Source of the DNA: Epiperipatus broadwayi
Taxonomy: Eukaryota; Onychophora; Udeonychophora; Euonychophora; Peripatidae
Assembly: GCA_028023455.1 (NCBI GenBank)
Contig: JAQFVV010000183.1
Span: forward strand, 2,023,975-2,087,974
Reading direction: 5' to 3'
Length of the DNA: 64,000 nt
Both the position numbers and the translations under genes were made by a program. Every line of letters begins with the position of its first letter. The first letter of the stretch is position 1. Below the pieces are notes generated by a model that saw only the letters and a list, made by a program, of their open reading frames with translations, did no database searches and had not been told where the DNA came from. This document shows, in pieces, positions 48,474-59,095 of the stretch.

Positions 48474-48751
48474 GTAAGTAGTCCAATATATTATTACATT
48501 TAACATTAGACATTTTATTTGTTTAATGACATCTCATTATTATTTATTGTTCATCTATTTAGATATCATAAAGAGCTAAATGGCTGTTTTTTATCATTAT
48601 TTCTATCTTAGATAATTGGATCCAAGGCTGCACAAATATATTCGTTTAAAAAACACTAAGTTGCAGCATATTGTTTTTTTTATTATTTAAAGTTACATAT
48701 TACAGCAAGTTTGCTATTAACTGAAAGGAGACCCTTTGATTTCTCTTGCAG

Positions 48752-48831
48752 GCCTTAAAGAAACTGAGCAGGACAAATTCCTAATGTCCACTTCATATGT
48801 TCTTGTCATTGCAACTGTTATTACTATGTGA
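48752..48831 (+). CDS. Candidate terminal coding exon (exon d)
   Basis: A strong acceptor ('ccctttgatttctcttgcag') is followed by a frame that, after one carried base, reads LKETEQDKFLMSTSYVLVIA and then TVITM before TGA at 48,829-48,831. The end is hydrophobic and could be a short tail anchor, but at about 12 residues it is short for a membrane span. The other two phases stop at once or after 10 codons. A good donor sequence (catg|gtgagt) at 48,891 lies beyond the stop, so an alternative internal exon is not excluded if the frame assignment is wrong. The RTE insertion begins about 200 bp downstream, in what would be the 3' UTR or flank. Confidence 0.35.
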
Positions 48832-49017
48832 TTATTCATATAGTATACAAACATGGATGGGCTGCTCATCAACATGCATTAGCCAGCATGGTGAGTTTAT
48901 TGGTTTTTTATCTCTGAGTTTAAGATCAAGAAACACCATGGTCTTACTTTTCTGTTGCATGATAAGGCAAAATGAATATATGTATAAAGAATATTTTCCC
49001 AATAGATATATACAATC

Positions 49018-50592
49018 ATGACAGACAAAAATAAATCATGGCCCTTATTCCCAGGAGGCTGTAAAGTCACCAACCAAGGCAGTGGTTGGTGGCCAAAGGT
49101 GGAGGGTGCTAAGAATCCCCTGATTGTGGACCCAGGCTGCCATTTGATGACGACTTTTTATTTAGGTACTTACAACTGCAGATCACTTTCAAGTGAAGGA
49201 AGATTGCAAGAATTAGAAGAAGTGTCTTATATTAAATGGGACATTATTGGACTTTGTGAAGTTAGAAGAAAAGGTGAAGAGACAATTGATTTAAAAAGTG
49301 GACATGTACTCTACTATAAAGGCACAAATATTGGAAATACAAGTGGAGTAGGATTCATTATAAATAAAAAGTGGAAAAACAACATTGTGGAGATTGATGG
49401 TGTATTGGACAGAGTGGCAAGATTAGTTATACAACTTAATAGCAGATACCAAATGCAGATAATTCAGGTTTATGCCCCAACAAGTTCTCATAGTGATGAA
49501 GTAGTAGAAGATTTTTATATGGATGTACAAAAGGCTTTTGATCAGAGTAAACAATATTTTAAAATTGTTATGGGAGACTTTAATGCTAGAATTGGTAAAC
49601 AAATGAAAGATGAAAGTGCTGTAGGTAATTTTGGTTATGGTAATAGAAATGAGAGAGGACATAGACTTGTGGAGTTTGCAGAAAAAGAAAAACTTTATAT
49701 TATGAATTCTTTTTTTGAGAAAAATGTTAAAAAGAAATGGACATGGAAGCATCCAAATGAAGGTACAGCAGAATTGGATTATATTTTGACTAACAGAAAA
49801 TACATATTTCAAGATTGTAATGTTCTTAATAAATTTAACACAGGAAGTGATCATCGATTAGTAAGATGTAAGATACATGTTAATGCAAAACTAGAGAGAC
49901 AAAAATTATTAAGAAAAACAATATTTACAGTTGATATTCCTAATCTTCAGAAACATTCTAATGAATTTAAATTAGAACTTACAAATCGGTTTCAAGTATT
50001 AGTAGATTTTGAACATGATTCAGATTTGAATGAAATTAATATGAAAATAACTGATACACTTTTAAAAACTGCAACAAAGATAGCTGGTAAAAAAAAGCAG
50101 CAATTGACCAATAAAATTTCTACTGAGACTAGAGAATTTATGAAGAAAAGAAGGAATATGAAGATATACAAAAATGATGCATTAAAAAGGATTGAATATC
50201 TCGAATTTTGTAAAATGGTGTGGAAAAGAGTTGAAAATGATATAAGAAAGTATAACTGTGAACTAGCAAGGAAAGCTGTAGAAGAGAATAAAAGTCTCAA
50301 GAGTGTAAAACAACATTTTGGTATTGGTAGGAAATTTATATCTGCAATAAGAAAAAAAGATGGAATTATTACTAAAAAGAGAGATGACATCATGAAATGG
50401 GTAGAAGACTTCTATCAAGAATTATATAGTAATAAAGAACAAGTACCTCCTATATCTATTATATCTTCCGAATTGCCCAGAATTTTAAATGAAGAAGTGA
50501 GACATGCAATTAAATTTATGAAGAAAGGAAAGGCTCCAGGTAATGATGGAATTATAATTGATATATTAAAAGAAGCAGGTGAAGAAATATAA
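49018..50592 (+). pseudogene. RTE endonuclease and start of reverse transcriptase
   Basis: A 524-codon frame. The endonuclease begins about residue 47 (FYLGTYNCRSL, with N as a metal-site residue) and passes E-GLCEVRRKGEETIDL. It contains VMGDFNARIGK at about residue 184 (catalytic D and N) and SDHRLVRCK at about residue 277 (catalytic D/H). Residues 300-490 form the basic linker. FMKKGKAPGNDGI near residue 500 is the first RT block (K-PG-DGI). The frame stops at TAA 50,590-50,592, and the same frame continues to read RT sequence just beyond it, so the stop is a single in-frame lesion. The first ~45 codons are less conserved and the true start may be a later ATG. In animals this family is often mis-annotated as a craniofacial-development-like gene. 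Confidence 0.9.
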
Positions 50593-52005
50593 TTTTTTTT
50601 AGCAAAGTTATATACCAAATGTCTAAATGATAAAGATGTACCAGATGATTGGAAGAATGCAGTATTAATATTAATATTTAAAAAAGGTGATAAAGAAGAT
50701 ATTAGAAATTACAGACCTATCAGCCTTTTATCAGTTTTATAAAAAATTTTACCAAGATAATTACAACTCGTCTACAGAGAACATTGGATTTCCACCAACC
50801 AAGAGAACAAGCTGGATTTAAAAGTGGTTTTAGTACAGTAGATCATATCCAGGTATTGAGAGAAGTTATAGAAAGGACAAATGAATATGAGTTGCCATTA
50901 TGCTTTGGATTTGTAGATTATGAAAAGGCATTTGATTCTATAAACATTTCTTCAGTGATTAAAGCATTGGATCATCAAGGTATAGATCCAGGATATTGTC
51001 ATATTTTAAAGAATATTTATAAAAATGCAACAGCAACAATTAGATTACATAATGATACTAGGAAAGTCAACATTGAGAAGGGTGTAGGACAGGGTGACTC
51101 CATATCTCCAAAACTTTTTACAGCAGTGCTGCAAGAAGTATTTTGTGGATTAAAATGGGAAGCTAAAGGAGTGAAAGTAAATGGAGATTATTTAAGTCAT
51201 TTAGATTTTGCAGATGATGTAGTTGTTTTTGCAAATAATGCTTTAGAGCTGCAGGAAATGTTGCAGGAGTTATCAGATGAAAGTAGGAAAGTAGGACTAA
51301 AGATAAATGTTAAAAAGACTAAAGTAATGTTTAATGGATTTTCTCAAAATATGAAAATAAAGATTGATTATGATGAGTTAGAAGAAGTTAACAGTTACAA
51401 ATACCTTGGTCAGATTATTAATACAGATGGAAACATAATGGATGAAATTAATCATAGAATTAAACTTGGTTGGAGTGCTTTTGGTAGAAATAACTTGATA
51501 CTAAAAGGAAATATGCCTATGTGTTTGAAAAGGAAGGTTTTTAATAAATGTGTTTTACCAGTTCTTACTTATGGATCTGAGACTTGGACACTTAATAGAA
51601 GAGCAATACAGAGACTTCAGACCACTCAAAGAAGTATGGAGAGATGCATGTTGGGAGTAACAAGAAGAGATTGAAAACACAATATATGGGTAAGAGAACA
51701 AACAGGTGCTACTGATCTCCTTGAAAAAATTAAAAGACTAAAGTGGAGTTGAGCTGGACATATTGCTAGAAGAGATGATAATAGATGGACAATTGAAATC
51801 TTAAACTGTATTCCAAGATATTGTAAAATACCCAGAAAGAGACCACATGTGAGTTGGATGGATGAAATAAGAAAGTGTGCAGGGGTGATGTGGAGAAGGG
51901 AAGTTAAAGATCGGAGAAGGGAAATTAAAGATCGGAGAAGATGGATTGAACTTGGAGAGACCTTCATTTTTCAGTGGATTGATAATAGTTGATGATGATG
52001 ATAAT
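49030..52005 (+). mobile_element. Near-full-length RTE-clade LINE
   Basis: The most complete LINE in the window. The 5' part ('ccaggaggctgtaaagtcac') is shared with the copy at 37.77 kb, which sets an approximate 5' boundary near 49,035. One continuous coding region carries an AP-type endonuclease followed by a reverse transcriptase, with almost no spacer, then a short 3' region ending in tgatgatgatgataa (about 51,990-52,005). Short tandem-repeat tails of this kind and the EN-RT-only layout are characteristic of RTE elements. No poly(A) tail. No target duplication could be located by eye. Confidence 0.92.
50593..51980 (+). pseudogene. RTE reverse transcriptase, broken
   Basis: This continues the [13 protein letters not shown] at about 50,710, then a frameshift near 50,740. 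From 50,784 a 296-codon frame holds QAGFKSGFSTVDHIQ, FVDYEKAFD (first catalytic aspartate), GVGQGDSISPKLF, FADDVVVF at about 51,207 (the catalytic pair), YLGQI and YGSETWTLNRRAIQR. It stops at TGA 51,672-51,674. The C-terminal tail, including RKRPHVSWMDEIRK, remains readable to about 51,980 with one more stop near 51,748. With four lesions this copy cannot be autonomous, but the catalytic residues are intact, indicating fairly recent inactivation. Confidence 0.9.
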
Positions 52006-52734
52006 TAAAGCTTATCAATTATAGAATGGAATAGAAGTTGATAAAATTTATTCTTGTGAAAATTTAAACATGAGCAAAGTCTTCGTGTTACTTTTCACAC
52101 TGATAGACCTTCGGCTAATGTTAATACGAGATGTTTTCATTCTTTGTTTTATATCACTTCATCTTTATTATATATTGTTTGTTTGTATATTCCAAAATTA
52201 AAATAAATGAGTCTTGTAATTTATTAAACTAACAATTCCTGAGAGATATTTGTTTACAATTTTCTATCTTGATTTAATTTTTACATTTCTATAAATTAAT
52301 TATTGTTTGATTTGCTTTTTATAAATATACATATTATTGAATCTTCAATTTGTTTATTTAATTTGAATTTTAAAAAATAAATAAGTAAATAATTGTTATG
52401 AAAATTTAAATTATTTAAATTGATTTTTATCAAAGTTTTCTTTAAAATTAATTTTTAAATTCGCTTTTTTTTTTTTACTGTATTGTAAAAATTAATTTAG
52501 AAAAAAAATTAATTATGTTTAGAAATAAATTTTAATATATAATTTTAAATAAAAATTCATTGTTTGTTTTAACAAATTGTACTTTTTTACATCATTCCCA
52601 TGTAATAGATTTAGAAAACTTCATTTGTTCCGATCTCAAAACCTAATTTGTTTTTTACATGGTTTGATAATTGTCTTTTTTTTAAGTCAAGCACTATATA
52701 AATTATACTATTTATTATACATTGTACAGGCTTA
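52006..52734. other. AT-rich spacer
   Basis: Strongly AT-rich; no gene or repeat match. Confidence 0.45.
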
Positions 52735-53175
52735 AACCTGCATTTATATATGTAATATATGCGGGATTCGAACTCAGACTTTCACACGACCCACTACTCT
52801 CAGTGCCATCTCATATTGCTGACCCACCTGATCACACACGTGTTGAAAAGATAAATAATCACCAATATACTTATTTCATGCTAAACCAGCAATCATCAGT
52901 TGGTCTAGATTATTATCCTCACATATATATTCAATCAGTGCTCAGCTTTATATTATGATAGTCATTAAAGTATGAAGATTGGCTATCTTAATATAAATCT
53001 GAGCACTGATTGTATATATGTGTGAGGATAGTAATCTAGACCAACTGATGATTGCTGTTTTAGCATGAAATATGTTTATTGGTGATTATTTATCTCTTCA
53101 GCATATGTGTGATCAGGTGGGTCAGCAATATGAGATGACACTGAGAGTAGTGGGTCGTGTGAAAAACTTTATTAT
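52735..53175. mobile_element. Palindromic SINE-like family B, with clear B box
   Basis: The left end 'gcgggattcgaactcagact' gives, on the opposite strand, the textbook B box GTTCGAATCCC. The arms contain 'cacgacccactactctcagt', 'acccacctgatcacacac' and 'gcaatcatcagttggtctag' with inverted partners to 'agtagtgggtcgtgtgaaaa'. The loop is near 52,960. The right arm lacks the outermost B box, so the palindrome is asymmetric at its tips. Confidence 0.88.
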
Positions 53176-53214
53176 AGTAAATTCAAAAATTATATTTATT
53201 TCTAATCACGTATA

Positions 53215-53440
53215 ATACTAAATCATCCATTCACTTTACTACTATTACTCAGTGCTTTATTTACCACCCTCTTTTACAGTTTACAGTTTCGATTGCCCCA
53301 GCAATCTTCTTCAGAACTTTTATATCTCCTAACGTCAGTGCTAAATTCCTTAACAGTAGTAAAGTGAATGGATGATTTAGTATTATATGGTATACATTTG
53401 GCAATGCAATAAGAAAGAGTAGATTCTAATCACTCTGGTT
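53215..53440. mobile_element. Palindromic family C copy
   Basis: 'aatcatccattcactttact' at the left is mirrored by 'agtaaagtgaatggatgatt' at about 53,360. The centre holds 'attgccccagcaatcttctt'. The right tail 'ggcaatgcaataagaaagag' matches the other copies. The arms are unequal. Confidence 0.8.
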
Positions 53441-54529
53441 AAAAATAAGATTCTATCTCTTTTTATAAAACAAATAAGTTTATATGATTCATTTGTCAAG
53501 TTATATATCAGGCACACAATAGGTTAAAGCTTTGATGTCAACATGATGAGCATATCTTAAATAATGATAAACTCTAAGTATAAATGATCCACTTATGCTT
53601 TCTAAACTGATGCTTATGGTTGAGTGTCTGTAAATTCTTAAAAGTCACATGACCAGAGCTTTATTCCCTTCTTTATATTAAATATTTATTATACTCGATG
53701 TAAATACAACCATTATAGGTGATAAATAGTCAAAATAAAAGTCATAGATCAATTCATAGATCACATGACCCTATCTCTTAAGCTTGTAAGTTATAAACAG
53801 TGAGGATTGAATTCCTCTCAAGTTTATGATAAAGAGCAGAGAGCCTTAAAATATCTCTGTCAGGAACTGGGAGAGGTGAGAGATATTTTAGTGTGTTGAT
53901 TCATAAAGAGGGATGCAACTCACATTATAGGTGATGTTTGCAAGAATTGTTTTATGGTGAGCAAATGGTTCTGGACCTAACCAACTTGAGAAAATGGTTG
54001 TTGTTCAAGAATTATATGACTTTACAGAAATTTATCACACAATAATTTATGCTTTATTTTATTATTAATACTACTTTCACCATCTATCTACAACATGGAT
54101 TCAATGAACTCATAGATCTATATTCATTTTGGTTTTGATTTTTTTTTTCTATTTTGGTTTTGGTTATTTTTTTTAAAAAAAGATAATTATAAATTCATGT
54201 AGCTGCTATTTTATTCATATAACTTATTGTTTTTGAATTAATTTTATTTACAAATATGTTATGTAATCTGCATAAAATTACTATTGTAAGCTAGCTGGAT
54301 CGACTCTAAGTTCTGTGTATTTGGTTAGAAGTTTGACATAGAAAACACCTATTTTGATGCATGAAACAATCCTTTTGACATTTTTGATATTAGTTATATA
54401 GATGTCAATATGCACAGTTAATCTCAGTTTAAAGAAATCTAAATACCAAATAATTCCCAAATAATATAGAGCCATAAAAACTTATTTATGTTTCTTGAAT
54501 ATTTTGTATATGAAGTAAATATTATATAA
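53441..54529. other. AT-rich spacer
   Basis: No supported gene. The frame 54,281-54,475 (minus) has no signature. Confidence 0.4.
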
Positions 54530-54835
54530 TACTAAATTGTCCATTCACTTTACTACTGTTACACAATGCTTAATTTATCACCCTTTTTTACAGTTTACAG
54601 TTTTGATTGCCCCAGAAATCTTTTTCAGAACTTTATATCTCATAGCCTCAACTCTGAATTCAAATTGAGCTGAGTCTAGGAGATATAAAGTTCTGAAGAA
54701 GATTGCTGGGGCAATAAAAACTGTAAACTGTAAAAAAAGGGTGGTAAATAAAGCATTGTGTAACAGTAGTAAAGTAAATGGACAATTTACCATTATATTG
54801 TACACATTTGGCAATGCAATAAGAAAGTGAAGTAA
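54530..54835. mobile_element. Palindromic family C copy, full
   Basis: The arms run from 'ttgtccattcactttactac' and 'tttttacagtttacagtttt' to 'aaaactgtaaactgtaaaaa' and 'agtaaagtaaatggacaatt'. The centre 'gttctgaagaagattgctgg' has its inverse upstream ('agaaatctttttcagaactt'). The family terminus 'ggcaatgcaataagaaagt' closes it. Overlapping reverse frames are artefacts. Confidence 0.85.
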
Positions 54836-55916
54836 ATATCATTAGATAATTTCAGATTTTTTACAATATATAAAAATTTAATCTCCTTTTTTAGAAGTGG
54901 AAAATCATATATCTTTAAAGCTAAAAAGTTTTTGCAACTCTCATGGAAAAAATGAACAAATTAAATATTATGATAGTCATTGCATTTCTTCAGAAAATGA
55001 TGAGAAATCTGATAATGCAAAAACTGTGGTGGCAGATATTGTTGTTGACAGTAGCAGTTCTGAATCTGAAACAGGATATTACAATACCTAAAGACAAATT
55101 AAAAAAACACAGAACCAAAAATAATATTCATATCTAAAGATAAGATTGTAACATGGATCAAAAATCCCATTGTGCAATCTCAAATGAGGTCATAGTCTCA
55201 CACAATATCTTAGAAAAACATAAGTCCTACACATTTTGAAAATTTGTGAAATTTATACACACATTCCTTTATTTTGGGTATTTTTCTCTAACCCATTCAT
55301 GAAAATTAACATAAACTGGGCAATTGAAGAAGGTCAAAGAATTTATGCAGATAACTGCAAGAAAATAGAGATTACCGAACTAAAATCAAAAAATAAAGAA
55401 ATTTCATAACTTTAGAGTAAAGAGGATGGACACACTATTTTCAAAGATCTATTTCAAAATATTATGTGAGAATTTAGATTTGGCCATGAAGCAAAATGGT
55501 GCAGAATCATGAGATGTGGAATTGATACCTTCAAGTTGTATATGTTCCAAACTGGCACATAAAAACAACATATAACTTTATTGTTAAGAGTTTTTAAGAA
55601 GTTTAAGTATGAGACCTGTGAGCACCAGAGATCCTAGGACCTACTAATCCCAAGTTGGATGCTATACCAACTGTCCCAAACCATGCAGGGTGTGACTATA
55701 GATGAACAATTAGTGACTTTTAAGAACAGATGCCCATTCAAGCAATATATTTTATCAAAATCTATGTTATATGGAATTTTGTAATAGAATTACATTATAT
55801 GTGTGAAATTTTGAGATATACAGTGTAAGATATAATGATCAAGATGAAATTAAGGTGAAAATATTGTCATAAGATTAGTAATAAAAATAGAAAATTCTAG
55901 TTGCATTTACCTTGTA

Positions 55917-56140
55917 ATTAATAATTTATTAAGTGCATACTCATTACCAAGTAATATATATTAAGGCTATAACCTCAAGACTATGCACCTAGATGCAGCA
56001 GTAGGGGCCTCTATATATAATTAAAAAGTAGGTTGAAGATAAGAATAGCCAACTCTGTTTTTTAAAGTCGTTAATTTTATGTTAAGATTTGTAGAGGCCC
56101 CTACTCTCACATCTAGGTGCATAGCCTTAATATATATTAC
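55917..56140. mobile_element. Hairpin element with 16-bp exact duplication, nested in piggyBac
   Basis: It is flanked by ttgcatttaccttgta at 55,901-55,916 and 56,141-56,156. The inner arms 'taatatatattaaggctat' and 'atgcacctagatg' are mirrored by 'catctaggtgcatagcctta' and 'atatatta'. The loop contains 'aggggcctctatatat' and its partner 'gtagaggcccctac'. Confidence 0.85.
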
Positions 56141-56494
56141 TTGCATTTACCTTGTATATTAATAATCAACTTTTTTCTTCAATTCAAAAAGTAGGAAAAT
56201 ATATTAAACATTATTTGGATTTCAAAATGATGCAACTATAATTTCATACTATCCTAAAAAGGAAAAAAGGGGACATTGTTACCCACAGTGCAGTATGATA
56301 GAAAAGTATATGTCAGTCCAAAAAAAGAACCTGAAATTATATTTGGTTATAATAAAAGAAATGTAGTGTAGATACCATGTACAAGATGACAGGAACCTAC
56401 AGTGTCAAAAGAATGACAACAAGATGGCCATTAGTATTTTACAATGTGATTGATGTAATCTTTCCAAATGGCAATGAAAAAAAAACTTCAAAAC

Positions 56495-56790
56495 TGAATT
56501 AAGAAAACATCTGAATACAAAGAGAGTGAAAATTGAGTTACAGAAACAACTGAGTACAAACAGAGTGAAAATTGAGTTAAGAAAACAGCTGAATACAAAG
56601 AGAGTGAAAATTGAGTTAAGAAAACAGCTGAATACAAAGAGAATAACAATTGAGTTAAAAAAAACAATTAAATACAAGACAAGTGAAAATCGAGTTAAGA
56701 AAACTGGTGAATATAAAGAGAGTTAAAATTGAGTCAAGAAAACAGATGAATACAAAGAGAGCAAAAATTGAGTTAAGAATGCAGCAGAAT
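56495..56790. repeat. 39-bp minisatellite inside the piggyBac remnant
   Basis: About 7-8 units of 'aaaattgagttaagaaaaca' + 'gctgaatacaaagagagtg'. The unit is a multiple of three and would encode a 13-residue repeat (KIELRKQLNTKRV), but flanking frames are broken, so it is not evidence of a protein. Confidence 0.95.
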
Positions 56791-57310
56791 ATGAAGAGTG
56801 AAATAAAAAAGAAAAACGTAGAAGTAGAGAACTAGACTGAAAAAAATCATCCATGTAGTATATGGCCCTTGACAATGGTCAGAAAACTCTAACAAAGTGT
56901 GGCAATGCAACAAAAGCTATGTAGGGAACATTTGTGTGTATTTTATTTTAAATGTGTTAACTGCATTTTCCATGTTTTCAAATAATATCTTAATTCTGTT
57001 TGTTTTTTGATAAATAAATTCATCTGGTATAACATCTCAATTATGCGCAAATTTATAATATAAATTTATATGAACTGTCACATTGGTCCTAACAGACCCA
57101 AATATTAAGTAATAAAAGTATATTTTGTAGCAGACCAAGGAAAAAAGGAACATAGATACATTCTCTCAGTGATAAAAGTACACATATATAGAATTATTAA
57201 CATTTATCTTCCAATTTGCAAATTGTCTTTTATAATGATAAACATTGAGTAATAATAATACTCATATGATAATTGAAATAATGTTTTGTACCAAAATATT
57301 AGATATTATA

Positions 57311-57411
57311 TTTTTTTTATGTATCATAGCATCGGCTGGGAAGCAAACCTGCAAACCCAAGAAAACTGCTTGTAAGGCAGCTGTGCTGGCCACTTGATCA
57401 CCAATGCTTGA
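57311..57411 (-). mobile_element. tRNA-derived SINE with target duplication
   Basis: On the minus strand it starts 'aagcattggtgatcaagtgg', with an A-box-like segment, then 'gccttacaagcag', then B-box-like 'gcaggtttgcttcccagccg', and ends 'gatgctatgatacat' and an A-run. It is flanked by tagatattata (57,300-57,310) and tagatattaca (57,412-57,422). It is the same family as 21,652-21,765. Confidence 0.85.
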
Positions 57412-57422
57412 TAGATATTACA

Positions 57423-57984
57423 TTTTTTTCACCTTCTTTTTCAATTTATTAGTTTAATATCAGTAAAAAAATTTGGTCACCAAAAATACTCCCTTATATT
57501 GGTCCAATCACACCAAAAAAAAATAATAATCATTAGCTAATATATTCGAAGCTCTACATCCAATTTTGCAACTCACTAATTAAGGATGAATACCCCAATC
57601 CCTTGGTCATATAATTAGTTTTAGATCATTATAAACATCATCACTGTTATTAACATTTTAGAATAAATAGATAATAGTATCTTAAAAACAATATCCTATT
57701 ACTGAATATTGGTTGGTGTATCATATGGTTTCCTCATAAGAAACATTATTTATTCTTTAATTTTTCAGCAATTTATAATCTCTCATTCCTACATTTTTCA
57801 ATGATAGAAATGATAGACATCATCGTGACAATAATCACAATAATCAATACACCTTTGCATGGTCTGAAAACATCAAATAACTGTTAGATCCTTATTAAGC
57901 ATATATTATTCATAGTTTGATATAAAAATTTATGTATATGTTTGAGTATATAAGTTTAAAGATAACTTTACATATTGTAGTGTG
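57423..57984. other. AT-rich spacer
   Basis: No gene or repeat recognised. Confidence 0.4.
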
Positions 57985-57996
57985 CACTACAGCTGG

Positions 57997-58365
57997 TACC
58001 AAACATCCCATGATCACCATTTCTTATGCTTGTTCATAACTGCTATTGAACCAGGCAAAACTCTCCATACAGTAATGCCACTCACTGCAAGCCAGAGTAA
58101 TCAATGAATGGCAGAAGGCTAGTGCATAAAATCCCTATCTAGTGTCTACTCATCCAGTATCCCCAGACTAGTTTCTGTCTTGAGGCCTTCATCAGTGCTC
58201 TCAAATCCAAGGCTCCTCACTAATGAAGGCTACAAGTCAGAAACTAATCTGGGGATATTGAATTAGTAGGCACTAGATGGGGATTTTATGCACAAGCCTT
58301 CTGGCATCCATTGATTACTCTGGCTTGCACTGAGTGGCGCTACTGTATGGAGAGTTTTGCCTGTT
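57997..58365 (-). mobile_element. Palindromic retroposon family A, minus orientation, with target duplication
   Basis: It is flanked by cactacagctgg (57,985-57,996) and cactgcagctgg (58,366-58,377), 12 bp with one difference. The left terminus is 'aaacatcccatgatcaccat'. Full arms 'caggcaaaactctccataca' and 'tgtatggagagttttgcctg' are present, and a second inner inverted pair surrounds 'gaggccttcatcagtgctct'. Confidence 0.92.
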
Positions 58366-58377
58366 CACTGCAGCTGG

Positions 58378-59000
58378 CCACAAATATTAATATATGTTAA
58401 AAAAGAATAAATAAAAAGGAAATGAAAAAGAGGAACTTTTACAATATAAATTTCTCTGTATGACAATAAAGAAGTTTAATTTTAATTAAATAAAATACAA
58501 ATTCTGAGATAAAACAAAATTGACAAAGAAAATTATACATTTATTTAAGTAAATAAATGAAAAAGAGGCTAAAGGAAAGTTTAAAAATGAATCAGTTATA
58601 AATGTAAACAAAATTTAAAAAGTTATAAAAAGTAAGTAAAATGAAATTAAAAATAAGAATAATTAATAAAAATAGAAATAAGAATAAAATAAAAAATTAT
58701 TAATAAAAGAATAGGTATGGATAAATAATAGAAAGGAAAAAAATTAGATTAATAGGTATAAATAAAGAAATAGAATAGAAAGGTAATAGAGATATATAAA
58801 ATAATAATAATGATAATGTAGAATGATAGATAGAATAGAAGAAATAATAAATAAAAAAGGAAATAGAAATAAAGATAAGAAAATAATAATTAGAAAATAA
58901 AAGATATAGAGTTAAAAAAATATGATTATGAATAATAATGTAAATTATGTATTTTTATATGTATATAAAATAATGGTTATGTAATTATACATTTAAATGT
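58378..59000. repeat. Degenerate A-rich low-complexity tract (AAATA/AATAG)
   Basis: Several hundred bases composed almost wholly of A, with G and T, in loose aaata/aatag patterns. No frame or terminal structure. Confidence 0.7.
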
Positions 59001-59095
59001 TGTAGCTCTGATGAAGACTACAGGATAATTGAAACTGTTAGAAAAATAAAGAAGTAATTATATATAAAAAATTGCATTTAAGTGTATAAGAGAAC
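59001..59095 (+). mobile_element. Family C-like fragment
   Basis: 'gctctgatgaagactacagg' followed by 'ataattgaaactgttagaaa' matches the centre of the family C elements, here without the inverted partner. Confidence 0.5.

Larger units (their letters stand above)
54897..56830 (+). pseudogene. piggyBac-type transposase pseudogene
   Basis: The strongest segment is 56,370-56,460, where the plus strand reads TMYKMTGTYSVKRMTTRWPL and then VFYNVIDV, the conserved C-terminal block of piggyBac transposases (VD-MD...TRRWP...FYN-IDV). Upstream, 56,320-56,350 reads EPEIIFGYNKRN, the preceding block. At 55,470-55,560 a broken stretch (RFGHEAKW...FQTGT) resembles the catalytic-domain segment before Y-G. 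The open frame at 54,897-55,088 is acidic and serine-rich (VVDSSSSESETGYYN), then KDKIVTWIKNP follows in another frame, which fits the disordered N-terminus of this family. At least one insertion (55,917-56,140), a minisatellite (56,495-56,790) and many stops interrupt it. Terminal repeats were not found. Confidence 0.75.

Noticed and set aside
48797-49021. 74-codon frame beginning MFLSLQLLLLC as a small secreted protein
   Set aside because: Its hydrophobic start overlaps the candidate terminal exon in another frame and it runs into the RTE 5' region; no supporting features.
54897-55091. Acidic serine-rich frame as the terminal exon of the plus-strand coiled-coil gene
   Set aside because: An acceptor-like 'ttttttag' precedes it, but joining from the candidate microexon gives an immediate stop unless a second AG is used. 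The sequence continues into recognisable piggyBac text, so it is better read as that transposase's N-terminus.
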